The notes: generated from the sequence alone by a model not told the origin. Numbered from the stretch's first letter, positions 35,601 to 43,615 are shown. The stretch: DNA of 64,000 nt from Nostoc sp. TCL26-01 (GCF_013393945.1 NZ_CP040297.1:4744001-4808000); one strand, 5' to 3'. Numbers and translations are program-made.

Positions 35601-36476
35601 TGGATTTAAAGCCTCTTGAAACAGAGCAATTACTACTTGCTCTAACACCTTCACTTGCTCATCTATCCGTCCATAGAATTTGTGCCAAATTCCGGCTATT
35701 GCTGCTAGTGTTTGCTGTTGATGAGATTTGCTTTTGGGTAGGGATGGCGAATTTTTGATCTGTTCCTTACTCCCTGATTCCCCTGCTTCCTGCGATTTGA
35801 GCCGATAGCCAATTCCATATACTGTTTCAATTAAATCATGAGGCGCTCCCACATTTCTCAACTTCATGCGCAACCCTTTAATATGAGTCCGCACTGCTTC
35901 TTCTTGGGGAGTATCTTCATAAGACCAAATATGCTCTAAAATCATGCTACAGCTAAATACCCGGCGGCTATTGCGTAAAAATAACTCTAGAAGTGCATAT
36001 TCTTTAGGAGTTAGTGATAGTAAATGTTGGTTATAAGTGACTTCACAACTACTAGGATCAAGCCGCAAATTTCCCCATTCTAAAATTGGTTGGGCTGTTG
36101 TTCCTCCCCTACGCAATAAAGCTCTAACACGTGCCACCAATTCCTCTTCATCAAATGGTTTAACGACATAATCATCTGCACCTGCATCTAAACCGATCGC
36201 TTTCTCATGACTGCTATCACAACCTGTTAACAAAAGAATTGGCATTTGCCGACCACTAGACCTAATTTGCCGACAAAGACTGATACCATTCAGCTTTGGT
36301 AGCATGACATCTAACAAAATTAAATCATAGTCGTAAGTCTGAATTAAATCCCAAGCTGTATCACCATCAACGGCAACCTCAACTACATAGTTTTGGTTAG
36401 TGAGAACAGCTGTCAGTGCATAAGCATTTAATTTATCATCTTCAACAACTAAAATTTTCATATTAAAATCAGTCAT
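32643..36476 (-). CDS. Multidomain phosphorelay protein: OmpR-type regulator fused to hybrid histidine kinase
   Basis: 1277 residues. Order: receiver (1-120, Asp56 in LLDVMLPK), OmpR/PhoB winged-helix DNA-binding domain (about 130-230), HPt (about 255-345, His in EAHTLAGSLGTFG), receiver with LLDPSV (about 368-490), receiver (about 495-615), coil, PAS (about 665-790), HisKA (SVVSHELRTPLTSIHG), ATPase (DHGRGIP, GTGLGLAI), and two more receivers (about 1032-1150 and 1158-1277). So a complete DNA-binding regulator and five receivers are joined to one kinase. The ATG at 36476 lies in an STRR; a second ATG five codons on (36461, MKILVVEDD) may be the real start. The separate receiver gene downstream is a likely partner. 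Confidence 0.93.
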   Translation of the reverse strand: MTDFNMKILVVEDDKLNAYALTAVLTNQNYVVEVAVDGDTAWDLIQTYDYDLILLDVMLPKLNGISLCRQIRSSGRQMPILLLTGCDSSHEKAIGLDAGADDYVVKPFDEEELVARVRALLRRGGTTAQPILEWGNLRLDPSSCEVTYNQHLLSLTPKEYALLELFLRNSRRVFSCSMILEHIWSYEDTPQEEAVRTHIKGLRMKLRNVGAPHDLIETVYGIGYRLKSQEAGESGSKEQIKNSPSLPKSKSHQQQTLAAIAGIWHKFYGRIDEQVKVLEQVVIALFQEALNPDLCLQATQEAHTLAGSLGTFGLPEGSKLARKIEQLLKSRNHLTSTDINNLQNWVQSLRKEIAAQEPEALSSPVNQQLPLVLVVDRDVVLAEQLAPAANDGKFIVTNAHSLEQARNILYQRHPHLVLLDPSVTSQQEDNLRFLAELAQYKPPIPVVIFTEQADFQHRLQLARQGGHTFLQKPMSASEMIEAIAQILQQSSHAEAKVLAVDDDPQILALLQILLHPWGLQVITLKDPRQFWETLADVQPDLLILDVEMPHTTGIEICQVVRNDPQWSELPILFLTVHNDGEMVNQVFSVGADDFVSKPIVGPELVTRIINRLERVKLLHRVSHSQPVVAALKERTAELINVNRQLQSELDERLRIEEALRISQVRLARILDIADDAIISMDANQKITLFNQGAEKIFGYSAQEIIGQRLDVLIPQRFFQVHRQHVQDFGQAASLARRMGERKEIFGCRQDGTEFPAEASISKLHLNGEVFYTAILRDITERKQIERMKDEFVSVVSHELRTPLTSIHGSLGMLASGLLTADSPSGKRLLQIATDSTERLVRLINDILDIERIESGRVKMEREICNLNDLVASAVSIMQPLANKAGIKLSISSLSIQLWVDADRIVQTFTNLLSNAIKFSDGGNTVWLIVEKQDNELLVTVKDHGRGIPSDKINSVFERFQQVDSSDSRNHEGTGLGLAICQSIVQQHGGRIWVESVLGEGSSFYFTLPIISLPQKSELADSDAAHIPLVLVCDDDLLIRIELQTLLEQGGYRVVTVASGEEAIATASIQHPDIIILDLLMPGINGWETMAMLKQRPATKDIPIVICSVYQQTSSSQPSHDFVDWVSKPVQESYLLQSLRKAIATSSQRVRILIVEDDPDLAEVLITLLEKHDIETFLAKTGKEAIRLSQTVNPDLLILDLIFPETDGFAVIDWLQKHNRLCNVPVVVYSARDLDESERQRLKLGHTEFLTKGRVTTQEFEQRVIELLQRITHKRHQE

Positions 36477-36660
36477 TAGTCATTGGTCATTGGTCAATAG
36501 TCAATAGTCAATAGTCATTAGTCATTAGTCATTAGTCAACAGATTTTCTTCTTGTCCCTCACTCCCTCACTCCCTCACTCTTTACTCAGTACTCATAACT
36601 CCTCACAAGTTCCTCAAATTTTTCTTATACAAATAATAGGTAATAGTCATTGGTCATCAC
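36477..36660. repeat. STRR arrays upstream of the hybrid kinase
   Basis: GTCAATA/GTCATTA units (36470-36538), then CTCACTCC units (36557-36580). They touch the kinase start codon. Confidence 0.85.
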
Positions 36661-36666
36661 TGCGTT

Positions 36667-36812
36667 ATACCAATTCACTAAAAATCTGATACAGATCCAA
36701 ACACGGAAACCCTTGTAAAACCAGGCTTTCTTAATTTTGCGGAAAGTTGCGTGCGGGGGTTTCCCCCGTTGAGCAAACTTTCCAAGACGAATTTTGAATT
36801 TTGAATTGGTAT
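36667..36812. mobile_element. MITE-like element, family B copy 2, with nested hairpin
   Basis: Same ends and body as copy 1, but a 43-bp hairpin (36741-36783) interrupts it between CTTAATTTTG and GAATTTTGAA. It ends 33 bp before the universal stress protein start and so forms part of its leader. Confidence 0.8.
36741..36783. repeat. Nested hairpin element inside the MITE
   Basis: GGAAAGTTGC and GCAAACTTTCC ends enclose GGGGG-TTT-CCCCC. Similar stems with a GTTTC-type loop are at 15441-15480, near 18690 and, decayed, near 24415. Confidence 0.7.
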
Positions 36813-36844
36813 TACTCCTTAACTCTCGAAATCCAGAGGTTTAT

Positions 36845-37390
36845 ATGCTGAACAAGATTCTAGTTGCATTAGATCGCTCAGAAATAGGACAACAGGTTTT
36901 TGAGCAAGCATTGGTTTTAGCAAAGGCAACACAAGCTAAGTTATTGCTGCTGCACGTTCTGTCTCCAGAAGAAGAAGGCAGTCCCCATATGCCAATGATA
37001 TCTAGTTATGACTACTACCCAGGACTAAGTGGTCAAAGTTTTGAAGTATATCAAAAACAATGGGATAGCTTTAAATCAGAAGGCTTGGCAATGTTGCAAT
37101 CCCTCAGTGCTAAGGCTAATCAGGCTGAAGTATCCACAGAATTTGCTCAAACTGTGGGAAATCCTGGTCGCGCCATATGTAAATTAGCTACTACTTGGGA
37201 TGCTGATCTAATTGTAATGGGACACCGGGGTTTATCTGGATTAAGAGAATTATTTCTTGGTAGTGTTAGTAATTACGTATTACATCATGCTCCTTGTTCA
37301 GTGCATATAGTACGTGGTCTAGTGACAATTCCCCCATCCGAGTTTCCAACAACCTCTTATCCTTCCCTAATCTCCAAAGTATCAAAATGA
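36845..37390 (+). CDS. Universal stress protein (UspA family)
   Basis: 181 residues from ATG at 36845 (MLNKILVALDRSEIG); the open frame reaches back into a MITE but the family begins here. The Usp fold is clear: KILVALDRSE at the start, LLHVLSPEEE, and the ATP-binding loop GHRGLSGLRELFLGSVSNYVLHHAPCSV near the end. The G-2x-G-9x-G(S/T) pattern suggests an ATP-binding type. Role in stress is family knowledge; the trigger is unknown. The MITE in its leader may affect expression. Confidence 0.93.
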   Translation: MLNKILVALDRSEIGQQVFEQALVLAKATQAKLLLLHVLSPEEEGSPHMPMISSYDYYPGLSGQSFEVYQKQWDSFKSEGLAMLQSLSAKANQAEVSTEFAQTVGNPGRAICKLATTWDADLIVMGHRGLSGLRELFLGSVSNYVLHHAPCSVHIVRGLVTIPPSEFPTTSYPSLISKVSK

Positions 37391-37689
37391 TGAATTATTG
37401 CTAATAGCGATCGCCTGTAAAAATACCGTCGTACAATTGTGGAAATGCTATTTGCACAAGTTTCATCACGTTTGTTCATTGTGTGTTGTACTCATTGCAA
37501 CCTTGTCTGTCAGTCCCAGAGAACATGAGCAAATCCAGCTCAAATTTTTAGTACCGCGAGAAAAAACAACAATGGAATCTTTGAAAATGGGGAATAAGGA
37601 ATCGGGAAGAAGAAATGAGGAAATGGGGGAAGCACAAGGAAATGCGTCTACATTCTTCCCATCCCTACCAGTATCAGGAGGTGTAGCTG

Positions 37690-37932
37690 ATGTCCAAAAT
37701 CACCAGAATCTCACACAACCAAAGGAAAACTCTTCGTCCTTTGTCTATGTGTCTGTCTCCAACTTCTTTAAAAACCCTATTTTGGTGGCTGCTACTGTTG
37801 GGGATACTGACACTGTATATATTCCTGGGTTTAGGAAGTCTAACATCTCCAACAGCGATCGCGGCGGTTCATCAGTCAGAAGCAGTATCCGTAGAAACTC
37901 TTTATCCCTCGTTGACAAAATTAGATGATTAA
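37690..37932 (+). CDS. Small putative membrane protein, 80 aa
   Basis: Not recognised. The start is well supported by AGGAGG 8 nt before the ATG at 37690. A basic N-terminus (MSKITRISHNQRKTLR) is followed by one hydrophobic helix (LFWWLLLLGILTLYIFLGLG) and a short polar tail, an arrangement that fits a signal anchor with an extracytoplasmic tail. A longer frame (37398-37928) overlaps it but has composition typical of non-coding sequence. The composite STRR repeat begins 13 bp after the stop. Confidence 0.5.
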   Translation: MSKITRISHNQRKTLRPLSMCLSPTSLKTLFWWLLLLGILTLYIFLGLGSLTSPTAIAAVHQSEAVSVETLYPSLTKLDD

Positions 37933-37944
37933 TTACAGTGCGTC

Positions 37945-38037
37945 AACAGTCAATAGTCCAAAAAACTTGATTTTGACTATTGACTATGGACTATTGACCA
38001 CCCCCAGAAGGGTTTATTGGTTGAGTGCGTAAGTTCT
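37945..38037. repeat. Composite STRR element, copy C
   Basis: Starts GTCCAAAAAACTTGATTTTG, has TGACTAT/GGACTAT units, and ends GGTTTATTGGTTGAGTGCGT like copies A and B. It ends six bases from the GNAT stop codon. Confidence 0.8.
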
Positions 38038-38042
38038 AATTT

Positions 38043-38918
38043 TTAACATCTTGCAGAACGGGGTAGCATAAATTTCTCACCTTCTGCGGCAAATTTACCA
38101 CGAACCATTAAAAATGTTGCTTCTAATTGATGAGGTAATATTTGAATGTTTTGCACATTCAAAAGGTCTGGACTAAAGTAAATAATTACTTCATTAATAG
38201 GTTGAGATACTCTTGCCAAAATATCACTTAAATGATATGTCTTGGTACTGACTAAATCGAAAATATGCAGTTGATTCTCTTCTATATTTATAGAGGCGAT
38301 TAAATCTAAATCTTCTGCATAATATAATGATCTACTGCCTTCATTGACACAGAATACTGGCTTTTCATTCACCACTCCAACGATGTGAGAAACAGGTGCG
38401 CGTGTTTCTAAAAGTCTGTGCAATAATGTGACATCTTTACTATCAGAAAAATCTAGGATTCTCCAGCTATTTTGCTCACTTCTAAAATTGCCCTGCACTT
38501 TGAAGATATATTCTTCAATCACCCGAAATCCAAAAGGTGAATAAAACTCTGGATTTGGTGTTGTTAAAACTAGTGTTTCATAAAGTTGATCACAATATGC
38601 TAGTACTTCTTGCATAACTTCACGATAGTAGCCTCTCCTGCGAAATTCTGGATGGGTAGCTACTCCGTGGACTCCGCCAACAGTTACCCTTTGTCCCATA
38701 ATTTGCATCGGTATCTCTAATACACCCACATGGGTAATAGCCTGATCATCATGAAACCGCATAAAGGGAGTAGAAGCACTTTCCCAAGGTGCGCCAAGCT
38801 TTCTAGCACATTCTGCTAAACTCTTGAGTCCGGGAAATGTGATTTCCATCAATTCAAAAAGGCGATCGCTTAATTGAGGATCATCAGCAAACGACTGTTT
38901 AAAACGATACTGATTCAT
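38043..38918 (-). CDS. GNAT-family N-acetyltransferase
   Basis: 291 residues from ATG at 38918 (MNQYRFKQSF); a GTG nine codons earlier is possible. The acetyl-CoA binding core is in the first half: VHGVATHPEFRRRGYYREVMQEVLAYC, whose R-R-x-G-Y/x segment is motif A, followed by LTTPNPEFYSPFGFRVIEEY, the usual end of the domain. The C-terminal half is a second, beta-rich domain, which makes it Eis-like in layout. The acceptor is unknown. No operon partner. Confidence 0.88.
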   Translation of the reverse strand: MNQYRFKQSFADDPQLSDRLFELMEITFPGLKSLAECARKLGAPWESASTPFMRFHDDQAITHVGVLEIPMQIMGQRVTVGGVHGVATHPEFRRRGYYREVMQEVLAYCDQLYETLVLTTPNPEFYSPFGFRVIEEYIFKVQGNFRSEQNSWRILDFSDSKDVTLLHRLLETRAPVSHIVGVVNEKPVFCVNEGSRSLYYAEDLDLIASINIEENQLHIFDLVSTKTYHLSDILARVSQPINEVIIYFSPDLLNVQNIQILPHQLEATFLMVRGKFAAEGEKFMLPRSARC

Positions 38919-39286
38919 CACTGTAGTATTACATTTATAAAACACTGTGTACTACAATAATACAAAATCAATGCCACTAATTTACGAGTATAAAAATATC
39001 TTATATACATATATAAAAATACACATTATTTTTAGTCCAATCTGCCTCTTTAGTTAGATGTGGAGAATATCACTATCTGTTGTATTAAACATATGTGTAA
39101 GGAGTGATTATTGAGGAGTGGAAAGTAAAATATTTTTCACTTCTCATCTTTTTAGAAACCAATAACTAATAACCAATAGACATCGACCGAATTTAATTCT
39201 GCATTGCCCAAAATCCTTGTAGAGACGTTGCACTGCAACGTCTCTACATTCATTTTCGGAGATGTCTAATGACTAATGACCAATGA
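38919..39286. other. Intergenic region with palindrome and STRR
   Basis: AT-rich stretch, the GTAGAGACGTTGC palindrome at 39219-39247, then TGACTAA/TGACCAA units that reach the next gene's stop codon. Confidence 0.6.
39219..39247. repeat. GTAGAGACGTTGC palindrome, third copy
   Basis: GTAGAGACGTTGC and its complement around a 3-nt centre (ACT); here without the wider 67-bp block. Confidence 0.85.
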
Positions 39287-40540
39287 CTAATGACCTTCAA
39301 CTACTGGAACTAAACCACTCCCTACTCCCCACCCCTCACTTTCAATATCTTGATCTTGATAAATTTCTGCTTGCAGTGGTTTGTAAATCAACTCATACCA
39401 ACAATGACCGACGGTAGTATCAAAACCATCAGGTTGACCACGCATAAATAGATGTAGACATTTAGCAGCATAACCGGGTAACAATTGCCAAGAGAAACAA
39501 TTATAATTGCCGTGATGAGGATGAGCGATCGCTTCTATATGCAAACTCGTTGCTAAACCATAAGCAGCATAGGGAGGATTCATCGAACCAACAGCAAACC
39601 AATCAGGAACAGGAAAAACTTGCTCAATTTCTTGAGTTTTCCCCATATTCATGTAAGCAAAATAGTTCAATCCAAAGGGTAAATTAACTAATTCTGGCCC
39701 ATTGCCAATTTTGTCTTCTGGATTCTTCGGTTTTCCCTTGACAAACAATTCTTCAATCAAATAGTTTGCCCCAGCATACAAACTAATTACCCGATAAAGT
39801 TCACAAATTAAATGCCGATTTTGTCCGGTTACTGGATCTGCACCCAGATAATCAAATGGTTCTGAAGCAATGGTAATACTGGCACGCACCGCACCGCTAG
39901 ATTGAGTAACTAAACGATAAGCATGATTAAATAGAGAAACTTGGTAGTAAGGTGATTTAGGGTGAGAAGCTCCTGGTAGTTGCAATTCACTCACCTGCAT
40001 ACAACGCTTTTCTGGGTCTTGTCCTAACCATTCACCCATAGCTGCTCGTACAGGATCAAGTACTTCCTGATGATCTAACTGCACACTTGTCGCTGAACCA
40101 GAAAACCAATTGCGTCCGTTATCTTCCGGTGCAGGGATTAAATTGAACCAGACAATTAACCGATCATTTACCAGTCGCACCCCCCGTTCTCGTCCATCTG
40201 TACCGTAGACTACCTCTAAAAATGGCTCATTTAATTTGGTGGGTATTGGTTTTCCTCGATCTACACGAATAAACCCCGAAGCTAAGACATCATCTTCAGA
40301 ACTTGGGGGAATCGGCTTTTCCAGAGCAAAAACCAGCGTATCACGAGAAGAATCTTCCGGATCAACTCGGTCAATTTGCGCTTTAATTGGTGTGCGAGCT
40401 AAGTCACGCAGATCACTTAAGACAAGTTCTGCTGGTGAGATTTGCCATTGTTGGGCTAGCGGCTGCCAAGGTATTGTGACATAACCACTACGCCAATAAT
40501 TAGACGGATTGAAAATAGTTAATAAATTCAGGCATGGCAT
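39287..40540 (-). CDS. Hypothetical protein, 417 aa
   Basis: Not recognised. GGAGGG lies 7 nt before the ATG, so the start (MPCLNLLTIFNPSNYWRSGY) is well supported. No signal peptide or membrane helix is visible. The sequence is rich in Pro, Trp and Tyr with beta-type segments (YVTIPWQPLAQQWQI, RLIVWFNLIPAPEDNGRNW, YLIEELFVKGKPKNPEDK), which would fit a carbohydrate-active or sugar-binding fold, but I see no catalytic motif. The last codons (EGH and stop) are made by an STRR unit. It is monocistronic. Confidence 0.75.
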   Translation of the reverse strand: MPCLNLLTIFNPSNYWRSGYVTIPWQPLAQQWQISPAELVLSDLRDLARTPIKAQIDRVDPEDSSRDTLVFALEKPIPPSSEDDVLASGFIRVDRGKPIPTKLNEPFLEVVYGTDGRERGVRLVNDRLIVWFNLIPAPEDNGRNWFSGSATSVQLDHQEVLDPVRAAMGEWLGQDPEKRCMQVSELQLPGASHPKSPYYQVSLFNHAYRLVTQSSGAVRASITIASEPFDYLGADPVTGQNRHLICELYRVISLYAGANYLIEELFVKGKPKNPEDKIGNGPELVNLPFGLNYFAYMNMGKTQEIEQVFPVPDWFAVGSMNPPYAAYGLATSLHIEAIAHPHHGNYNCFSWQLLPGYAAKCLHLFMRGQPDGFDTTVGHCWYELIYKPLQAEIYQDQDIESEGWGVGSGLVPVVEGH

Positions 40541-40772
40541 AGATTAGCCCTCCTGGGAAATTTTAAAAAACAGTAAATTTAAATAAGTTCATGGCGTAGG
40601 CGATACCTACAGTCAGCTACGCTAACGCCTAAAGTAGAGCTAAGTTTGAAAGTATAAGAAAAATTTGAGGAACTTGTGAGGAAATAGAGAACGTTAGAAA
40701 ACGAAATAAATAAAAAGTGCCAAGTAATTGTTATTAAAATCGATATAACAAAACCATTTGTGAGGCTGTTTT

Positions 40773-41159
40773 ATGACTGAAGTTAATGAGCAGCAGCCCA
40801 TTAATAAAGCTACTACATTAATTGAGATGTATACTGCGGGAAAGCGAGATTTTAGCCGAGCCGAACTGGGAGACGCTGATTTACAAGGGGTTGATCTCAA
40901 AGGCGCTGACCTGAGTTACGCTGACTTAAATACAGCCAACCTCAAAGGCGCTAATCTCCGAGGTACTGATTTTAGCTTTGCCGATCTGAGTCAAGCTAAT
41001 TTACAAGACGCAGATTTGCGAGGTGCATTATTAATGTCAGCCAACCTGCGCCTAGCCAACCTCCAAGGCGCACATCTAGAGAAAGCAGACTGCGATCGCC
41101 ATACCCATTTTCCTGATAATTTCGACCCTATCGCCGCAGGTTTGCAAATAAAAGCATAA
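40773..41159 (+). CDS. Pentapeptide-repeat protein, 128 aa
   Basis: After a 30-residue N-terminal helix there are about 14 pentapeptide units of A(D/N)LxX type (GDADLQGVDLKGADLSYADL and following), which would build a right-handed quadrilateral beta-helix. It ends with a short non-repeat tail. GAGG lies 7 nt before the ATG. Pentapeptide proteins are very common in cyanobacteria; most have no known role, a few mimic DNA or bind gyrase. No pairing partner nearby. Confidence 0.92.
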   Translation: MTEVNEQQPINKATTLIEMYTAGKRDFSRAELGDADLQGVDLKGADLSYADLNTANLKGANLRGTDFSFADLSQANLQDADLRGALLMSANLRLANLQGAHLEKADCDRHTHFPDNFDPIAAGLQIKA

Positions 41160-41278
41160 TCCTCAATATTCCGATTAGGCGATCGCTATCAGACCAGTCT
41201 CTAGACTATCGTAGACATCATGAATTTTGTTATGTAAAAATGAATTGAGGATTTGAAAAGCTTCGGAGTGCCACGGAG

Positions 41279-41509
41279 ATGTCTCAACTAGACCGTATTA
41301 CTGTTAATCCAAATATCTGTCTTGGGCAACCAACAATTCGTGGAATGCGTATTACCGTGGCCTTTGTTCTGAAATTACTAGCTAGTCAACTCTCTGTTCA
41401 AGAAGTTTTAGAGGCTTATCCAGAATTAGAGGCCGAAGATATCCGACAGGCTCTAAACTATGCAGCTTGGACACTTTCCGATAGAATCAAACCTATTCCT
41501 TCGGCATGA
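41279..41509 (+). CDS. DUF433 antitoxin-like protein
   Basis: 76 residues with the DUF433 signature: ITVNPNICLGQPTIRGMRITV near the start and VLEAYPELEAEDIRQALNYAAW near the end, a helix-turn-helix-like fold. Its stop overlaps the start of the next gene (ATGA). DUF433 proteins pair with DUF5615 PIN-like proteins in probable toxin-antitoxin modules, and this is that arrangement. Confidence 0.9.
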   Translation: MSQLDRITVNPNICLGQPTIRGMRITVAFVLKLLASQLSVQEVLEAYPELEAEDIRQALNYAAWTLSDRIKPIPSA

Positions 41510-41880
41510 ATCCTCTTCGTTTTATTGCCGATGTGCATATTTCTCCTTTAACAGTCATAGCTCTGCAACAGCAAGGCTATGATATTTTGCGTACTACAGA
41601 CTTGCTTCCTGCAACTGCTCCCGATTCAGACATTTTGGAGCTTGCGAGAGTTGAGAATCGAGTCATCATCACACAAGATTTAGACTTTTCTATGCTTGTA
41701 GCTCTTGGTAAATACGATCAACCAAGTCTAATTACGTTGCGCTTGTCTTCTGCAAAGCCTGATGTGGTGACACAAAGGTTACTAGAAGTTCTACCTCAGT
41801 CAGAGCAAGAGCTTAGAGAAGGTTCAGCCTTAACAATTGAGGATTATTCTGTACGTGTTCGTAAGTTACCAATTTTTTAA
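41506..41880 (+). CDS. DUF5615 PIN-like toxin candidate
   Basis: 124 residues. The N-terminus FIADVHISPLTVIALQQQGYD and the middle VIITQDLDFSMLVALGKYDQPSLITLRL carry the acidic residues of the PIN-like (Mut7-C-type) fold: Asp in IADVHIS and the QDLDF pair. It overlaps the DUF433 gene by 4 bp, so the two are co-translated. Expected activity is RNA cleavage held in check by the DUF433 partner; this is inferred from families. Confidence 0.88.
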   Translation: MNPLRFIADVHISPLTVIALQQQGYDILRTTDLLPATAPDSDILELARVENRVIITQDLDFSMLVALGKYDQPSLITLRLSSAKPDVVTQRLLEVLPQSEQELREGSALTIEDYSVRVRKLPIF

Positions 41881-42201
41881 GGAAATATATTACACCAATT
41901 TGCAAAAAGAATGTGACAGATGCCTTAGTAGGAGCGTACGGCTTAAACTCTATTGCTTATTACCCAATACCCAATAACAGCAAAAAGGCTGAAAATTACA
42001 TCCCTAGTGGCAAAATGATATGTTTTGCTCACATTATTTAGTCATATTCCCCTTGATAAGTTGCTAATATTAGCATACTTCTCCCTTTACGTCTTGCATC
42101 TAAAGGTAGAGAATAATGGTTAACTTAAAGTTGGGCAATCTGAAAAATTTTATTTGCCCAAAGGTAAGCTGCCAATCTATCAGCAGTGCAACTGAGGTCA
42201 A
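41881..42201. other. Intergenic region with a TTGGGCAA hairpin
   Basis: A GTTGGGCAA...TTGCCCAA inverted repeat (about 42131-42161) lies in the leader of the TPR gene. No gene seen. Confidence 0.45.
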
Positions 42202-43224
42202 ATGACGCAACCTTACAATTTATCCAACGTGTGGGAAGAACGTCGCAATCTAGCTAATGGCTACTATCAACAGGGAAGGTTTCTAGAATATCTGGATTTG
42301 GTCAGAGAAAATTTACAACTAGCTAAAGCCATTCCTGATCGCGCTAGAGAAGGGCATACACTCAATGATATTGGTTTAGCTTACCTTGGGTGCTGCCAAC
42401 CAAAACAGGCTCTAGAGAGTTTTCATCAAGCGCTGGCGGTAGCTAGGGAAATTAGTAATATCCAAGCAGAAGCTACAGCTTTGAGTAATTTGGGTTCTAC
42501 TTGTAGTCGTCTAGGCAGACTTGCACAAGCTTTAGAGTATTTTGATCAAGCAGTCCAGATTTTTAGAAAATTGCAAGATACTCAAGGTGAAATTTCTACA
42601 CTCAATGATGTCGCCTTAATTTATGTCAGGTTGGGTGAACCCAAGCGATCGCTTATCCTGCAACACCAAATTTTAGCCATGCGTCGCTTGCTAGGAGACT
42701 TTTCGGGTGAAGCTACCACCCTGAATGGCATCGGTTTCGCTTACAGTTGCTTGGGTGACTTTGAGCAAGCCTTAGAATATCTTCAACAAGCCTTACCAAT
42801 TCAAAAAGCCGTCAAAAATGTGATCGGCCAAGCAATTACCCTCAACAATATTGCCTCTATTTATCTTGATTTAGGGCAACCCAAACAAGCACTATTACTT
42901 TATCATCAAGTTCTGTTAACACGTCAAGCAATTAAAGATCACCCAGGTGAAGCGACAACTCTCAATAATATTGGGTATACCTACTCTCATCTGAAGATTC
43001 ACCGCAAAGCACTGAAATTTTATAAACAAGCCTTAGTTATTTATCAACAACTGGGAGATTCTCTAGGAGAAATTTCCACCTTGCTAAACATGGGTAGCCT
43101 TTACGGTACAACAAAACGCAAAAGATTAGCGCGATCGTGCTATCAAAACGCTCAAGACTTAGCAGAACGAATTGAGGACAAAGCCACCTTTGAGAAAGTT
43201 AAGCAGTTTATGGATGGTCTTTAG
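42202..43224 (+). CDS. Tetratricopeptide-repeat protein, 340 aa
   Basis: Seven or so consecutive TPR units of 40 residues, the longer type found in LGN/Rapsyn and kinesin-light-chain-like proteins (e.g. EATALSNLGSTCSRLGRLAQ, ATTLNNIGYTYSHLKIHRKA). No signal peptide, membrane helix or catalytic domain. Such a protein is a scaffold for protein binding. GAGGT lies close to the ATG. It stands alone, followed by a tandem repeat region. Confidence 0.92.
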   Translation: MTQPYNLSNVWEERRNLANGYYQQGRFLEYLDLVRENLQLAKAIPDRAREGHTLNDIGLAYLGCCQPKQALESFHQALAVAREISNIQAEATALSNLGSTCSRLGRLAQALEYFDQAVQIFRKLQDTQGEISTLNDVALIYVRLGEPKRSLILQHQILAMRRLLGDFSGEATTLNGIGFAYSCLGDFEQALEYLQQALPIQKAVKNVIGQAITLNNIASIYLDLGQPKQALLLYHQVLLTRQAIKDHPGEATTLNNIGYTYSHLKIHRKALKFYKQALVIYQQLGDSLGEISTLLNMGSLYGTTKRKRLARSCYQNAQDLAERIEDKATFEKVKQFMDGL

Positions 43225-43283
43225 ACAATATTTATAGCGTTTATCAATCGAGTCCAATACAGACCTAACCCCCAACCCCTTCC

Positions 43284-43505
43284 CTGCAAGGGAAGGGGAG
43301 CAAGATTCAAAGCCTTTCTCCTTGTAGGGCGATCGCTTGCTGTGGTGATTTGCGATCGCAACCTGCAAGGGAAGGGGAGCAAGATTCAAAGCCTCTCTCC
43401 TTGTAGGGCGATCGCTTGCTGTGGTGATTTGCGATCGCAACCTGCAAGGGAAGGGGAGCAAGATTCAAAGCCTCTCTCCTTGTAGGAGAGAGGTTTGGAG
43501 AGAGG
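43284..43505. repeat. 79-bp tandem repeat containing HIP1 sites
   Basis: Two full units and a partial third start at 43284, 43363 and 43442 with CTGCAAGGGAAGGGGAGCAA. Each full unit holds GGCGATCGC and GCGATCGC, 20 bp apart. The array resembles the common CCCCTTCCCT...AGGGAAGGGG hairpin repeat expanded by duplication. Confidence 0.85.
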
Positions 43506-43556
43506 TCAAAGCGTATTGCGTACAAACGAAAACCGCTATATAAATAAAATCTTAAG

Positions 43557-43615
43557 TAGGGTGTGTTGTCGCGTAGCGCAACGCACAATGTTATTTTGCG
43601 GTGCGTTAGGCACTC
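43557..43615. repeat. TAGGGTGTGTT-family repeat
   Basis: GGGTGTGTTGTCGCGTAGCG followed by GGTGCGTTAGGC; related to 11898-11955 (inverted) and 59795-59892. Confidence 0.6.

Noticed and set aside
37398..37928. 176-codon frame after the universal stress gene
   Set aside because: Translates low-complexity purine-rich intergenic DNA. The overlapping 80-codon frame has a far better start signal.
43159..43588. Two minus-strand frames over the 79-bp repeat
   Set aside because: They are open only because the repeat has no stops in those frames; the protein is a translated repeat.
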